Shown one piece after another: positions 20,588 to 29,900 of a stretch of 64,000 nucleotides of DNA; position 1 is the stretch's first letter, and every line of letters begins with the position of its first letter. The notes below the pieces were generated by a model. The model had not been told where the DNA came from, searched no databases, and saw only the letters and a program-made list of their open reading frames with translations. This DNA comes from a bacterium (GTDB taxonomy: Bacteria; Planctomycetota; UBA1135; UBA2386), in contig JAUILN010000013.1 in assembly GCA_030432695.1 (NCBI GenBank), forward strand, positions 124,001-188,000. Direction: 5' to 3'. The translations under genes and the position numbers were made by a program.

Positions 20588-21651
20588 CCCTGCTGGTAGA
20601 GGGAGCGGATCCGCGGCACCAGGTAGTCCTCGAACGCCGCGCGCAGATCGTGCTGTGGCGTGAAGCCGAAGTCGGCGCGCGCCGCCGAGTCGTCGACGTC
20701 GGCCGGCCAGCTGTCGACGATCGCCTGGCGCTGCTCGTCGGGCTCGAAGGTCGTCTCGGCGGCGGGGAAGTGCTGGCGGACCAACTCGGCGATCTCGCCC
20801 GCCGATGGGCTGAAGCTGGTCAGGTTGTAGACCTTGCGGGTCAGAGCACCCGGATCGGCTTCGGCCAGTTGCAGCGTCGCCTCGATCGCGTCGGGCATCG
20901 TCATGAACGGGATCCGCGTGTCGGCGCGGACGAAGCACGCGTAGCTCTCGCCCTTGGCGGCAGCGTGGATCATCTCGGGTGCGTAGTCGCTGGTGCCGCC
21001 CGACGGCACGGTGTCGGCCGAGATCAGACCGGGGTAGCGGACGCAGCGGAAGTCGACCAGATCGGCCATCCGGTCCTTGGCGAGCCAGCGGTAGCGCTCG
21101 TCGTAGTAGCGGCCGAGGTGCTCGCAGTAGAGCTTGTTGCAGCCGTACATCGTCGCCGGGCTCAGGAACTCGTCTTCCCGGACCCGCGGGTTCGCTGCCT
21201 TGGTGCCGAGGTCCGGCATGCCATACGCGGCGATCGAGCTGGGGAACACGAACTTCACCGTCTCGCCGTGGCTGCGGGCCTGCTCGGCGGCGAGACGCAG
21301 CAGTCCGATGGTGCCGCCGACGTTGACGTCGTGCGCGGTCTCCGGGGTGAACTCGGAGCGCGTCGACAGCAGCGCGGCGAGGTGGAAGACCTCGCGGACC
21401 TCGTACATCGCCAGCAGGCGGCCGAGCAGCATCGCGTCGCAGATGTCGCCCACGAAGGTCTGCGAGCACAGCGAGCGGATCTCGGGATCGAGCTCACGGA
21501 GGTCGATCGCGACGATGTCCCGCCGGCCCCGGTCGTGCAGGCCGCGGATCAACCCGTGGCCGACCTCGCCGCCCGCTCCGGTCACCAGCACGGCGCTGGA
21601 GCGCCTGCTACCCTGCACCGCCACGTGCGGCCCTGCTTCTGTGCTCGTCAT
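20584..21651 (-). CDS. SDR-type L-threonine 3-dehydrogenase
   Basis: Oxidises L-threonine to 2-amino-3-oxobutyrate with NAD+. NAD-binding VTGAGGEVGHG (23-33), catalytic Tyr and Lys in YGCNKLYCE (Y169, K173), the Ser motif PSSIAAYG, and GGTSDYAPEM, which is characteristic of epimerase-like threonine dehydrogenases rather than of UDP-sugar epimerases. 355 residues from the ATG at 21651; another in-frame ATG at 21690 adds 13 low-complexity residues and lies 22 bases from the upstream gene's stop. The overlapping dehydratase gene supports a threonine-breakdown unit. No Kbl-type ligase is in the window. Confidence 0.82.
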   Translation of the reverse strand: MTSTEAGPHVAVQGSRRSSAVLVTGAGGEVGHGLIRGLHDRGRRDIVAIDLRELDPEIRSLCSQTFVGDICDAMLLGRLLAMYEVREVFHLAALLSTRSEFTPETAHDVNVGGTIGLLRLAAEQARSHGETVKFVFPSSIAAYGMPDLGTKAANPRVREDEFLSPATMYGCNKLYCEHLGRYYDERYRWLAKDRMADLVDFRCVRYPGLISADTVPSGGTSDYAPEMIHAAAKGESYACFVRADTRIPFMTMPDAIEATLQLAEADPGALTRKVYNLTSFSPSAGEIAELVRQHFPAAETTFEPDEQRQAIVDSWPADVDDSAARADFGFTPQHDLRAAFEDYLVPRIRSLYQQG

Positions 21652-21711
21652 CGGCGCGCCATTGAAGCGGCGCGGCCCACCGTGCGCCATCGCGCGTTGC
21701 CCGTCGGCTGG

Positions 21712-22773
21712 TCAGTTGACGATGATCGGTGCGCTGGGCGCCGAGATGCCGGTCCACGGGAAGATGTTCGGGAACGGGCCGGGGCCGGTGACGAAGCCCA
21801 GGTAGATGTGCAGGTTCGAGCCCGCCAGCACCGGCAGGTTGGGAATCAGCAGGCCGCCGAAGCCGCGGCCTTGTGGGTCGAGGATGCCGTGTCCGCTGAT
21901 CAGCATCTGCGAGCGACAGTCGCCGAGCAGGCAGTCGAACAGCCAGTCCTGGTTCAGCGGAAGTCGGCCCCACGGCGTCTGCACGCCGGTGCCGACCGAG
22001 TTGCTGCCGAGTCCGAGATAGACCTCGCCACCGTGGCCCGGAGCGTTGTACGTCACCTGCACGAAGCCGCCGGGAGTGGTGCTGCCGGTCCAGTTCACCG
22101 CGAGCTCCGGTTCGACACACGCCCGGATGATCCAGTCACCGCGGAAGAACGTCGGGCAGAGGCCGATGCCGAACCCCTGGTAGGAGTTGGGGTCGACCGG
22201 ACCGTGGCCGATCGCGTCCAGGATGTTGCGGCCGCGCGGGCAGGAGTTGGCGGCGTCGACGCAGAAGTTCGAGGTGTAGCCGAACTGACAGCTGCCACTG
22301 GCGAGAGTCTGGATCATCCGGAAGCCGACGACCACCGTGCCTCCCGGCACGCGCACCGGCGTCGGGAGCGTGAACGTGTTGATCGCGTGGGTCTGGATCT
22401 GCAGGTTGCTGCCGCCGTCGCTGAGGCGGAACAGCCGCGGGCCCATCGTGTAGGTGCCGTTCGGGTTGAGCGTCGCGCCGTCGTAGATCTCGACGTCGAC
22501 GACCGCCTGCACTCCAGCCGTGCCCTGGGCCTGGCCGAACATCACCGCCACCTCGTGGACCGTCGCCGGTCCGCCGACCTGGAGGATCGACATCGCGGCT
22601 TCGTTGATGCACAGGCCGGGGACGATGCCGACCGCGAACTGACCGCTCGGCACGTCGGGGAGCGAGTCGTTCTTCAGCAGGATCCGGTCGGGGCCACAGC
22701 TCTGGGCCGGCGCGTGGGATGCGACGCAGCAGAGCAGCAGCGTCGCCAGGGTGGACGTAGCGTGGCGGATCAT
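21712..22773 (-). CDS. Secreted protein of unknown function
   Basis: 353 residues. Signal peptide 1-24 (TLLLCCVASHAPAQ). Several Cys pairs (CGPD, CQFGY, NFCVDAANSC, LCPTFF) suggest disulfides outside the cytoplasm. The last ~130 residues (from about LAVNWTGSTTPGGFVQVTY) form a beta-rich module with VYLGLGSN and ending in ISAPSAPIIVN; it resembles in layout the C-terminal modules of the other exported proteins here. No enzyme motif is seen. A TACTCT hexamer at 22848-22853 on this strand could be the -10. Confidence 0.6.
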   Translation of the reverse strand: MIRHATSTLATLLLCCVASHAPAQSCGPDRILLKNDSLPDVPSGQFAVGIVPGLCINEAAMSILQVGGPATVHEVAVMFGQAQGTAGVQAVVDVEIYDGATLNPNGTYTMGPRLFRLSDGGSNLQIQTHAINTFTLPTPVRVPGGTVVVGFRMIQTLASGSCQFGYTSNFCVDAANSCPRGRNILDAIGHGPVDPNSYQGFGIGLCPTFFRGDWIIRACVEPELAVNWTGSTTPGGFVQVTYNAPGHGGEVYLGLGSNSVGTGVQTPWGRLPLNQDWLFDCLLGDCRSQMLISGHGILDPQGRGFGGLLIPNLPVLAGSNLHIYLGFVTGPGPFPNIFPWTGISAPSAPIIVN

Positions 22774-23203
22774 CGCGGTGGACCTCGGTCTGGTGGGAGC
22801 AGGGCGGTAGTGGGGGCGGAGGAATCGATCGGACTCCCTTGTCCCGAAGAGTAGCGGATCGAGACGGCGGAGCCCGGTCCGTGTCGCGGCGCCGGTCCGG
22901 ATCGGGGCGCGCTCCCCTGACCGTCACGTGATCGCGAACCCCTTGTCACACCGCATGATCGGCACTTCCCCATGCGGCGCCAGGCACTGGTCGCGCCCGC
23001 GTCGCAGCCCGGCCTCGGAACGGGACGGTCCCTGACCGAACCTCCCTGCCCGGGGTGCTTGCACCTTGGCGCAGGGCATCTAACCTCGAAGTAGATGACG
23101 GTCCGCCAGCGCGACTCCCTTTCGCGCACCCTCATCTCCTGGTCGGACCGTCCCTGCCGATTCCTGGCATTCCCCCAAGGGTCCGATTCCGGATTCCCCA
23201 CCC
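22774..23203. other. 430-base divergent intergenic region
   Basis: Between two divergent secreted-protein genes. It contains candidate promoters in both directions (TACTCT at 22848-22853 minus; TTGCAC/TAACCT at 23059-23086 plus). No credible coding frame: the open frames here are arginine-rich and lack a start context. The plus-strand leader from the candidate TSS to the ATG is about 110 bases; no recognised riboswitch was seen. Confidence 0.5.
23059..23086 (+). promoter_or_regulatory. Candidate promoter of the nidogen-like gene
   Basis: TTGCAC (23059-23064), 16-base spacer, TAACCT (23081-23086). One of the clearest -35/-10 pairs in the window; the gene starts at 23204. Confidence 0.5.
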
Positions 23204-24874
23204 ATGAAGAGCATCTCCTTCGGCAGCGTCGCCGCGCTGGCCCTTTCCCTCTCCCTTTCTGCCCAGTCAGGCACCGTCGCCACCGCCTACGAGCAGCTGC
23301 TCGCCGGCGCCAACGACCTGTCGGGCCTGGCGTTCACGTTCACGCCCAACGCTCAGGGCGGCTACGACATCACCCCCACGGGCGCGTTCGACAACAACTT
23401 CTCGAACGTCGTGTCGTTTGGTGACGACGACCTGCAGAGCGGCTTCGCCCTCGGCTTCACGGTCAACATCCCCGGCTCCGGCCCGGTCTCGTCGATGCAG
23501 ATCGACAGCAACGGCTGGGTCGCGCCGGACGGCGCCTTCTCGGCGAGCGACTTCGGCGAGTCGCCCACCGAGATGGAGAGCCAGGGCACCCGCATCGCGA
23601 TGCTCTGGGACGACCTCAGCCCGAACAACAACGGCGCGGTCTACGTCGACAACTTCCCCGGCCTGTGGCTGGTGACCTTCGACCAGGTGCCCCAGTTCTC
23701 GAACACCGGCGCCAACACCTTCCAGCTGCAGATGCGGGCCGATGGCTCGTTCACGATCGCCTACGGCGTGGTCGAGGCGGACTGCATCGCCGGGTTCTCC
23801 TACGGCGCCGGCCAGGCCGCGTCGCAGATCGATCTGACGATGGACCTGCCGTTCTCGACGATCGGCGGGCTCGGCTCGTTCGCGACCTTCGGTCAGGGCT
23901 GCCCGAACGAGATCCTCAGCGCCTACGAGGACATCGACAACGGCTTCTCCGACCTCGGTACCGCGGTCACCGGCTACACGCTGACCCCGAACGCCGCGGG
24001 CGGCTACGACATCTCGACCGGCGGTGCGATCGTCCCCGGCTGGACCAACAACCTCGGCCTCGGTGACGACGTCCTGTCGGACGCCAACCCGCTCGGCTTC
24101 ACCATCAACGTGCCGGGCGCCGGCATGGTCTCGGCGATCGACATCAGCTCGAACGGCTGGTGCGCTCCCGACAGCGCCGCGACCTCCAGCGAGGCCTTCG
24201 AGACCACCGCGGCCATGAACGATGGCCAGACGCGCTTCGCGGGCATCTGGGACGACCTCAACCCGGGTTCGGCCGGCGGCGTCTACTTCGATGCCGGTCC
24301 CGGTGTCGCGATCGTGACCTGGGACGGCGTGCCGCAGTTCAACATCACGACCGCGTTCAGCACCTTCCAGGTGCAGTTCTACAACAACGGCACGGTGGTG
24401 ATCGCCTACGGCACCGTCGATCCCAACATCGACGGCATCTCGGGCTTCTCGTTCGGCGGCGGCGCGCCCGCGCAGATCCTCGACCTGTCGATGGACCTGC
24501 CGTTCTCGACCGGCTCGAACCTGCCGGCCGCGCACACCCTGAGCGCCAACCCGGCGATCGGCACCACCGTCGATCTCGAGCTGAGCGACCTGCCGGCCTC
24601 GTCGCCGGCCGCCGCGATCGTCGTCGGCATCAGCCAGCTGGCCGTCGACCTGACCGCCATCGGCATGCCCGGCTGCTTCCAGCACACCGAGACCTTCCTG
24701 TTCCTGGACTGCCCGGCGCCCGTCGCCGGCGCGACCGCGTTCTCGCTGCCGATCCCGAACGACCCCAACCTGCTCGGCGCTTCGTTCGTCACGCAGGGTG
24801 TCGCGGTCGCTCCGGGCGTCAACACGCTGAGCGTGGTGACCTCGAACGGCGCGCAGGTCAACGTCGGCAACTGA
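23204..24874 (+). CDS. Secreted protein with duplicated nidogen-like domain
   Basis: 556 residues. Signal peptide 1-20 (ALALSLSLSAQ). Two homologous copies of about 205 residues follow: GWVAPDGAFSASDF / GWCAPDSAATSSEAF, LWDDLSPNNNGAVYVD / IWDDLNPGSAGGVYFD and DLTMDLPFST / DLSMDLPFST. The WDDLxP...VYxD core with a following WLVTFDQVPQF strand resembles the NIDO (nidogen-type) extracellular adhesion domain. The last ~100 residues form a third unit with GMPGC and IPNDPNLLGASFVTQGV, shared with the proteins at 33869 and 12564. Probably a surface or matrix protein. Confidence 0.7.
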   Translation: MKSISFGSVAALALSLSLSAQSGTVATAYEQLLAGANDLSGLAFTFTPNAQGGYDITPTGAFDNNFSNVVSFGDDDLQSGFALGFTVNIPGSGPVSSMQIDSNGWVAPDGAFSASDFGESPTEMESQGTRIAMLWDDLSPNNNGAVYVDNFPGLWLVTFDQVPQFSNTGANTFQLQMRADGSFTIAYGVVEADCIAGFSYGAGQAASQIDLTMDLPFSTIGGLGSFATFGQGCPNEILSAYEDIDNGFSDLGTAVTGYTLTPNAAGGYDISTGGAIVPGWTNNLGLGDDVLSDANPLGFTINVPGAGMVSAIDISSNGWCAPDSAATSSEAFETTAAMNDGQTRFAGIWDDLNPGSAGGVYFDAGPGVAIVTWDGVPQFNITTAFSTFQVQFYNNGTVVIAYGTVDPNIDGISGFSFGGGAPAQILDLSMDLPFSTGSNLPAAHTLSANPAIGTTVDLELSDLPASSPAAAIVVGISQLAVDLTAIGMPGCFQHTETFLFLDCPAPVAGATAFSLPIPNDPNLLGASFVTQGVAVAPGVNTLSVVTSNGAQVNVGN

Positions 24875-24898
24875 GCTGATCGGCTGATCGGCGGCGTG

Positions 24899-24941
24899 CG
24901 CCCCGGGACTCCGGGGCGGCGCTCGGCTCCGCCGTGAGCGC
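24899..24941. terminator. Bidirectional terminator-like double hairpin
   Basis: A perfect 8-base stem cgccccgg / ccggggcg with a 4-base loop (24899-24918), then a second hairpin gcgctcggc / gcc-gt-gagcgc (24919-24941, 2-base bulge). It lies between the convergent nidogen-like and cysteine dioxygenase genes. No long T run. Confidence 0.5.
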
Positions 24942-25021
24942 GCGATAGGCTTCAGGGTCTGTCGCCCGCGGCTCCCGGAGTCGTTCCCAGCTCCCCGAAT
25001 CCACTCGGGGCGCGGATGCGG

Positions 25022-25597
25022 TCACGCTCCACGGACCGCGTCGACGCCCGCTTCTCGACGCCACGCGATCGCCGCCTCCATGTCGAAGGCCAGGCAGACC
25101 GCGTGCGGCTTGGCGTAGGCGTGGAGCGTGATCGCGCGCTCCGTGCCCGGATTGCGCAGCCGGTGGATCGCCCGCACCGGATCGACGCGCGCCACCACGG
25201 GCCCGGCCGGCACCTGCGCGCAACAGTCGATCTGCAGATGGGCCGGTCGTCGTTCCGCGCTGCGCAGATCGGCGTGCGTGAACCTCAGGGGTTCGACCGG
25301 TCGATACGCGGTCTCCTCGATCACTCCGCGGAGCACCCGCACCCAGCCACGCTGGCCGGCGTGGTCGTGGATCGGTGTGGCCTGACCCGGCTCCCAGCCG
25401 AGGACCAGGATCTCGATGCGCGGATCGTGGTGCAGCCGGACCCGCGCGTAGTGATCCCGGTCGAAACGGGCAACCCGATCCAGTTCGAGGTCGGAGATCT
25501 CCGCGGCCGCGAGCACCTCGGCGACGGACGCAGGATCGTGCTCGGGCAGGTCGCGAAGGGCGGCAACCAGCGGGTCCAGTGCGGTGAGCTTGTTCAT
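25022..25597 (-). CDS. Cysteine dioxygenase (cupin, Arg-type)
   Basis: Fe(II) enzyme oxidising L-cysteine to cysteine sulfinate. 191 residues with iron ligands H77 and H79 (PIHDHAG) and H145 (AIHRL), the Tyr-x-Arg pair YAR (Y50, R52) that binds the substrate carboxylate in true cysteine dioxygenases, and the late Tyr in HAYAKPH (Y161). The position of the mammalian crosslinking Cys is Gly84, as in many bacterial enzymes, so no Cys-Tyr cofactor forms. The ATG at 25597 lies 13 bases after the dcd stop; a GTG at 25621 would overlap dcd. Likely cotranscribed with dcd. Confidence 0.85.
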   Translation of the reverse strand: MNKLTALDPLVAALRDLPEHDPASVAEVLAAAEISDLELDRVARFDRDHYARVRLHHDPRIEILVLGWEPGQATPIHDHAGQRGWVRVLRGVIEETAYRPVEPLRFTHADLRSAERRPAHLQIDCCAQVPAGPVVARVDPVRAIHRLRNPGTERAITLHAYAKPHAVCLAFDMEAAIAWRREAGVDAVRGA

Positions 25598-25610
25598 CGG
25601 TGGTCTGCGA

Positions 25611-26741
25611 TCAACGATCACGGAACGCGGTGTCGCCCTCGGCGGCGCGGAAGTGCTTGCTCAACCGCAGCGACTGGCCCTGGTAGTGCGAGCCGAATCC
25701 TCCTTCGCCGTAGGCCCGGTCCGGCTCCTCGAGGCTCCGAAAGAACCGCAGCTTGAAGAACACCTGCCCGTCCTCGACCAGGAACGGCACGTCGTGCGGG
25801 CGGACCTCCAGCACCGCGCGGGTGCCGGTCGCGCCGCCGAAGCCGTTGTCGAAGAAGCCGGCGTAGTTGGTGCGCAGCTCGCCGATGCCGACGTCGTAGG
25901 CGCCCATCTCAGCGGCCAGGTGACGCGGGATGCGGACCCGCTCCTTGCTCGCGAACAGGTAGAACTCCTCCGGCTCGACGATCATCCGGCCGCGGCGCGG
26001 TTCGGGGATCGCGCGGAAGAAGTCCTGCCAGTCGTGCGAGCCCTCGCGAGCCATGTCGACGACGTCGGTGTAGGAGCGGGCCTCGTAGCCGATGGGGCCG
26101 GTGAGGTCGCGGTCGCTGCGCAGTGCCACACCCATGCACAGGCCGTTGTCGATCCGCACCCGGTCCAGCGCGATGGGCTCGCCGCCGTCGTCGAACAGCA
26201 GCGGCGAGCGGGCGTACTCGGCGCGCAGCTCGTCGTCGTCGAGCCGGGGATCGCCGGCCATGAACCGGACCTGGGTCAGCGACAGCCCGGTGCGGACGCG
26301 GACGGGGAACGAGCGTGGCACCACTTCGAGGTAGAGCGGACCGGTGTAGCCCGCGGGCGCCTGCTCGAAGCGGTCGCAGCGGTCGGCGAGCAGGCGCGTG
26401 AAGACGTCGAGTCGGCCGGTCGACGACTTGGGGTTGGCGCGGAGCGGGTGGGGGATCGGCTTCTCGATCCGCTCCAACAGCGGGAACACGTAGCAGTGTC
26501 CGCGTTCCAGGACCGCGCCGTCGGTCAGGTCGAACGAGTAGAGCGTCGACTCCTCCAGGTGCTCGGCGACGGTGGCGCGTTCCGGCAGGAAGCCGCTGCG
26601 GACCCGGTAGCCGATGGTCGCGAGTCGCAGGTCCAGGCTGGCGGGCTGCAGCTGGGCCGGCGCGATCGCGGGATTGCTCGTCAGGGAGCCGTCGCGGATC
26701 AGCTGCTCGAGCTGCTGCCGGACCAGGATGCCGTCGCCCAT
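25611..26741 (-). CDS. dcd: dCTP deaminase, long two-domain form
   Basis: Deaminates dCTP to dUTP on the way to dTTP. At 376 residues it is about twice the classic enzyme (~190) and fits the long form found for example in Alphaproteobacteria. The N-terminal half has the signature NPKSSTGRLDVFTRL (about 103-117), and a second dUTPase-like half carries EFYLFASKERVRIPRHLA and the VGIGELRTNYAGFFDNGFG strand region. The ATG at 26741 is used; the upstream extension (from 26816) is Pro/Arg-rich and unsupported. TATCGT lies about 10 bases before the ATG, which would give a leaderless or very short leader. Confidence 0.85.
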   Translation of the reverse strand: MGDGILVRQQLEQLIRDGSLTSNPAIAPAQLQPASLDLRLATIGYRVRSGFLPERATVAEHLEESTLYSFDLTDGAVLERGHCYVFPLLERIEKPIPHPLRANPKSSTGRLDVFTRLLADRCDRFEQAPAGYTGPLYLEVVPRSFPVRVRTGLSLTQVRFMAGDPRLDDDELRAEYARSPLLFDDGGEPIALDRVRIDNGLCMGVALRSDRDLTGPIGYEARSYTDVVDMAREGSHDWQDFFRAIPEPRRGRMIVEPEEFYLFASKERVRIPRHLAAEMGAYDVGIGELRTNYAGFFDNGFGGATGTRAVLEVRPHDVPFLVEDGQVFFKLRFFRSLEEPDRAYGEGGFGSHYQGQSLRLSKHFRAAEGDTAFRDR

Positions 26742-26969
26742 GCTGATCACGATAGCCGGCGGCCTTCGGGGTGCCACAATCGAGCGCTGTCGCAACCCGG
26801 GCGTGACGGACCGCACGTCCGATGGTCACCCCTCCGGGTCGGACGCCCGGCCCGGGTGTCCTGCAGCGGTCCGTGGACCAGTTACCGGGCCTCGGAACGG
26901 GGCTTGAGAGGGATGTCCTCGGCGCGCTCACCCCCGACGTGCCGCGACGACACACAACCGAGGTTCCAC

Positions 26970-29900
26970 ATGGCCTGTTCGCACCAGGTCGTGGCTCGAC
27001 GTCGCAGCGCGCGATCCCTCCGCGCTGCCCTGAAGGCCATCGCTGCCGCCCCCGTTCTCACCGCTCTCAGCTGTCTGACCGTCTCCTGTGGCGGCGGCGG
27101 CTCGGGACGGCCCGACGACCGCCCGCTCGGCAACTCGCTGCGCATCGAACACGTCGAGTACGGCCGGCTGGTCGACCTCTACGCGCTCGGCGAGGCCGGC
27201 GCCGAACTGGTCGAGCGCGACGTGGTGGTCGCGGTCGAGCCGCTCGCCGAGCCGGGGATCGCGAGCGATGAACTCCGCACCCTGCGCCCCGATGCCGACA
27301 CCCTGCAGCCGCGGCTGCTGATCCGCGCGCCAGCCGAATCGAAGCGCTTCGCCGAAGTGCGCGAGCGCCTCGAGCGGGGGCGCCGCAAGCTCACGCCACA
27401 GCAGCTCGAAGCGCCCGACCGGGGCACGCCGTGGAGCGTGGTCGCCCGCGACGCGGCGCTGCTGGTGCGGTTCACCAAGGACCTGCCGGTCGGTCCGGAA
27501 TTCTTCGTCCGGACCGACGAGGAGTCGGGCCGCGTGGAGGGGATCCTGAACCTCGAGGCGGTCCAGCTCCTGGAGGTCCTGGTTCCCGACCCGCCGGGTG
27601 GCGCGCTGCGGCGCGAGCACGTCCGGCCGATCCCGCTGCGCATCGCCGCGAAGCCGCGCGCGTTGGTCCTCGATCCGGTGTTGCTCGGCAGCGAGGCGGT
27701 GGCCTACGGCCGCGGCGCCAGTCCTTCGGGCATGCCGGCGTCGGCGCACGTCGGCGCGGAGGCCAACCTGCGGCTGGCGATCGCGCTCCGCGGTCCGCTG
27801 GCGATCCCCGGCATGCACGAGGACGAGGGGCGTCCGCTGAGCGGTGAGAACAGCCTCGGCGACCCGGCGGTGGTCCGTGACTTCCGCAGCGGTTCGGGAG
27901 GCGACAACTCGCCGTGGATCGCCAAGGGGTTCCTGCGCGATGCCGGGTCGCCGCGGCTGATCGGCGAGATCCCGATGTACGTGCTGCGCGTCGAGGACCA
28001 GGACGCCGAGCGCGTGGTGGTGGAGATCGACAAGGGCGGAGTGGTGCACCAGCTCGACCTCGGCGACGGGCTGCGCGTGGAGCTCGAGGACGGCACGATC
28101 CTGCGCAGCGAGATCGTCGAGGAGCCTGCCGACGACGAGGGTCAGCCCGAGCAGCAGATCGTGCGCGCGGTCTGCACCCGGGTCGCGGGCCTCCGGGCGC
28201 TGCCGCGTGCTCCGTCCGGTGCACCTCGTGAGGGCGCCGCGCGACGCGCGTGGCTCCGGGCGAACGCGACTCCGGTGGTGCTGGAGACCGCGTTCACCCT
28301 GACGCGCCGCGACGACGCGCCGGGCGACGACCCGCGTTGGTTCGTCCGCTTCGACGGCGAGGACGGGGAGCAGCTGCTCGATCCGGAGGGTGGTCACGAT
28401 CGCATCTCGCCGTTCGCCGGGGTGACCGTCCGCTTCAGCGAGCCGGTCGATGCGGCGTCGGTCCGTTCGTTGGACTCGTTCTTCGTCGCGACCCGCAACG
28501 TCCTCGACCTCGCCGAGGCCGAGGCGTTCCGGATCGACCGGGGGATCCACGGTGCACTGTTCGACATGGACCGCTACCGGGCGACCCACCTGGTGCCGAC
28601 CCGTGCCACCGCCGTCGATGGCGCGCAGACCTCGTTCCGGCTCGCGGCGCCGCTCGGCTACTACCTCGACGAACGGATGCGCAGCGCCGACGAGGGCCAG
28701 GTGTTCGGCGACAAGCGCTTTCGCTACCACCTGCACCTGGTCGCGTCGGATGCCCTGAACGCGGTCACCGATCCGGCCGGCAACCCGCTCGACCTCGACG
28801 ACCAGAGTGGCACCGGCGGACCGTTCGTGGTGCCGTTCGCTCTCGATACCGGGCGTCACTCCGACGGCACGCCGGTGTGGGCCGACAATCTGGTGGCCGG
28901 CTTCGCGCAGCGCTTCGCCTCGCTCGACGAGGATCCGCGGCCGTCGCTCTACCGGCCCGAAGAGTCGAGCGATCCGGGTGACCCGCGGGCGTGGTCGATC
29001 ACCGACGTGTTCGGTGGCGTGGTCCCGGTGAGCGGCCGGTTGGTGGCCCGCGGCACTTCGCGCGTGCAGCGTGCGATCGACTCCGAGCACCAGGCACCGG
29101 TCCCGCCGCAGTCCGCGCCCGACCGACACTGCCCGACCTCGATCAACGATCCGGACCGGATCTGGGGGCGTGAGCAGGGCATCGCGTCGCCGTCGGCGGC
29201 GATCCCGTTCTCGCAGGGCACGCAGAACCCGTGGAACCCGTTCGGTGCGCGCGTCCAGGCCGTGTGGCGCGAGATCGACTTCGGCTTCTCGAAGACCGAT
29301 CCGTTCGACTACGACCTCGACGTCGAGGCGATGTGGTGGGCGCCGTTCCAGGGCGACCCGACCTACTACGACATCTTCGACCGGGTCTCCCTCGACCTCG
29401 GTCACTCGGAGTGGCGGCCCGAACCGTGCATCGGCACGCTGTCGTCGTTGGCGGTGCTGCGCACCTCCGGACTGAAGGAGTCGTTCGCCGGCAACTACCT
29501 GGGCAACGTCGATGGCGACGACCGGCGCAGCGGACCGGCGCCGCACATCGCCTACCGCGACCGGCAGCTGATCGTCGACGGTGCACGCGCGATCGGTGGA
29601 CCGAGCGGTGCGGTGCGCTACCTGCCGCTGCCCGACTTCCAGGAGCCGTACTTCACCTGGCGCGACCAGCGCGTGAAGGAGCAGGGCGGCTCGTCGCTCT
29701 ACAGCGGCGACACCAGGACCCCGGGTGGGAGTCGCGACTACGACCCCTACATCCTGTCACCGTTCCTCGGCGGTGCCGGCACCGACTACCGGGTGGTCGG
29801 CGGCGGCAGCGGCGTCACGCTGCTGGACGGCACCTGGAACAACCTCGGCAATACCCAGCTGTCGAACAGCAGCCGCCTCGACACCATCACCGAGGGTGGG

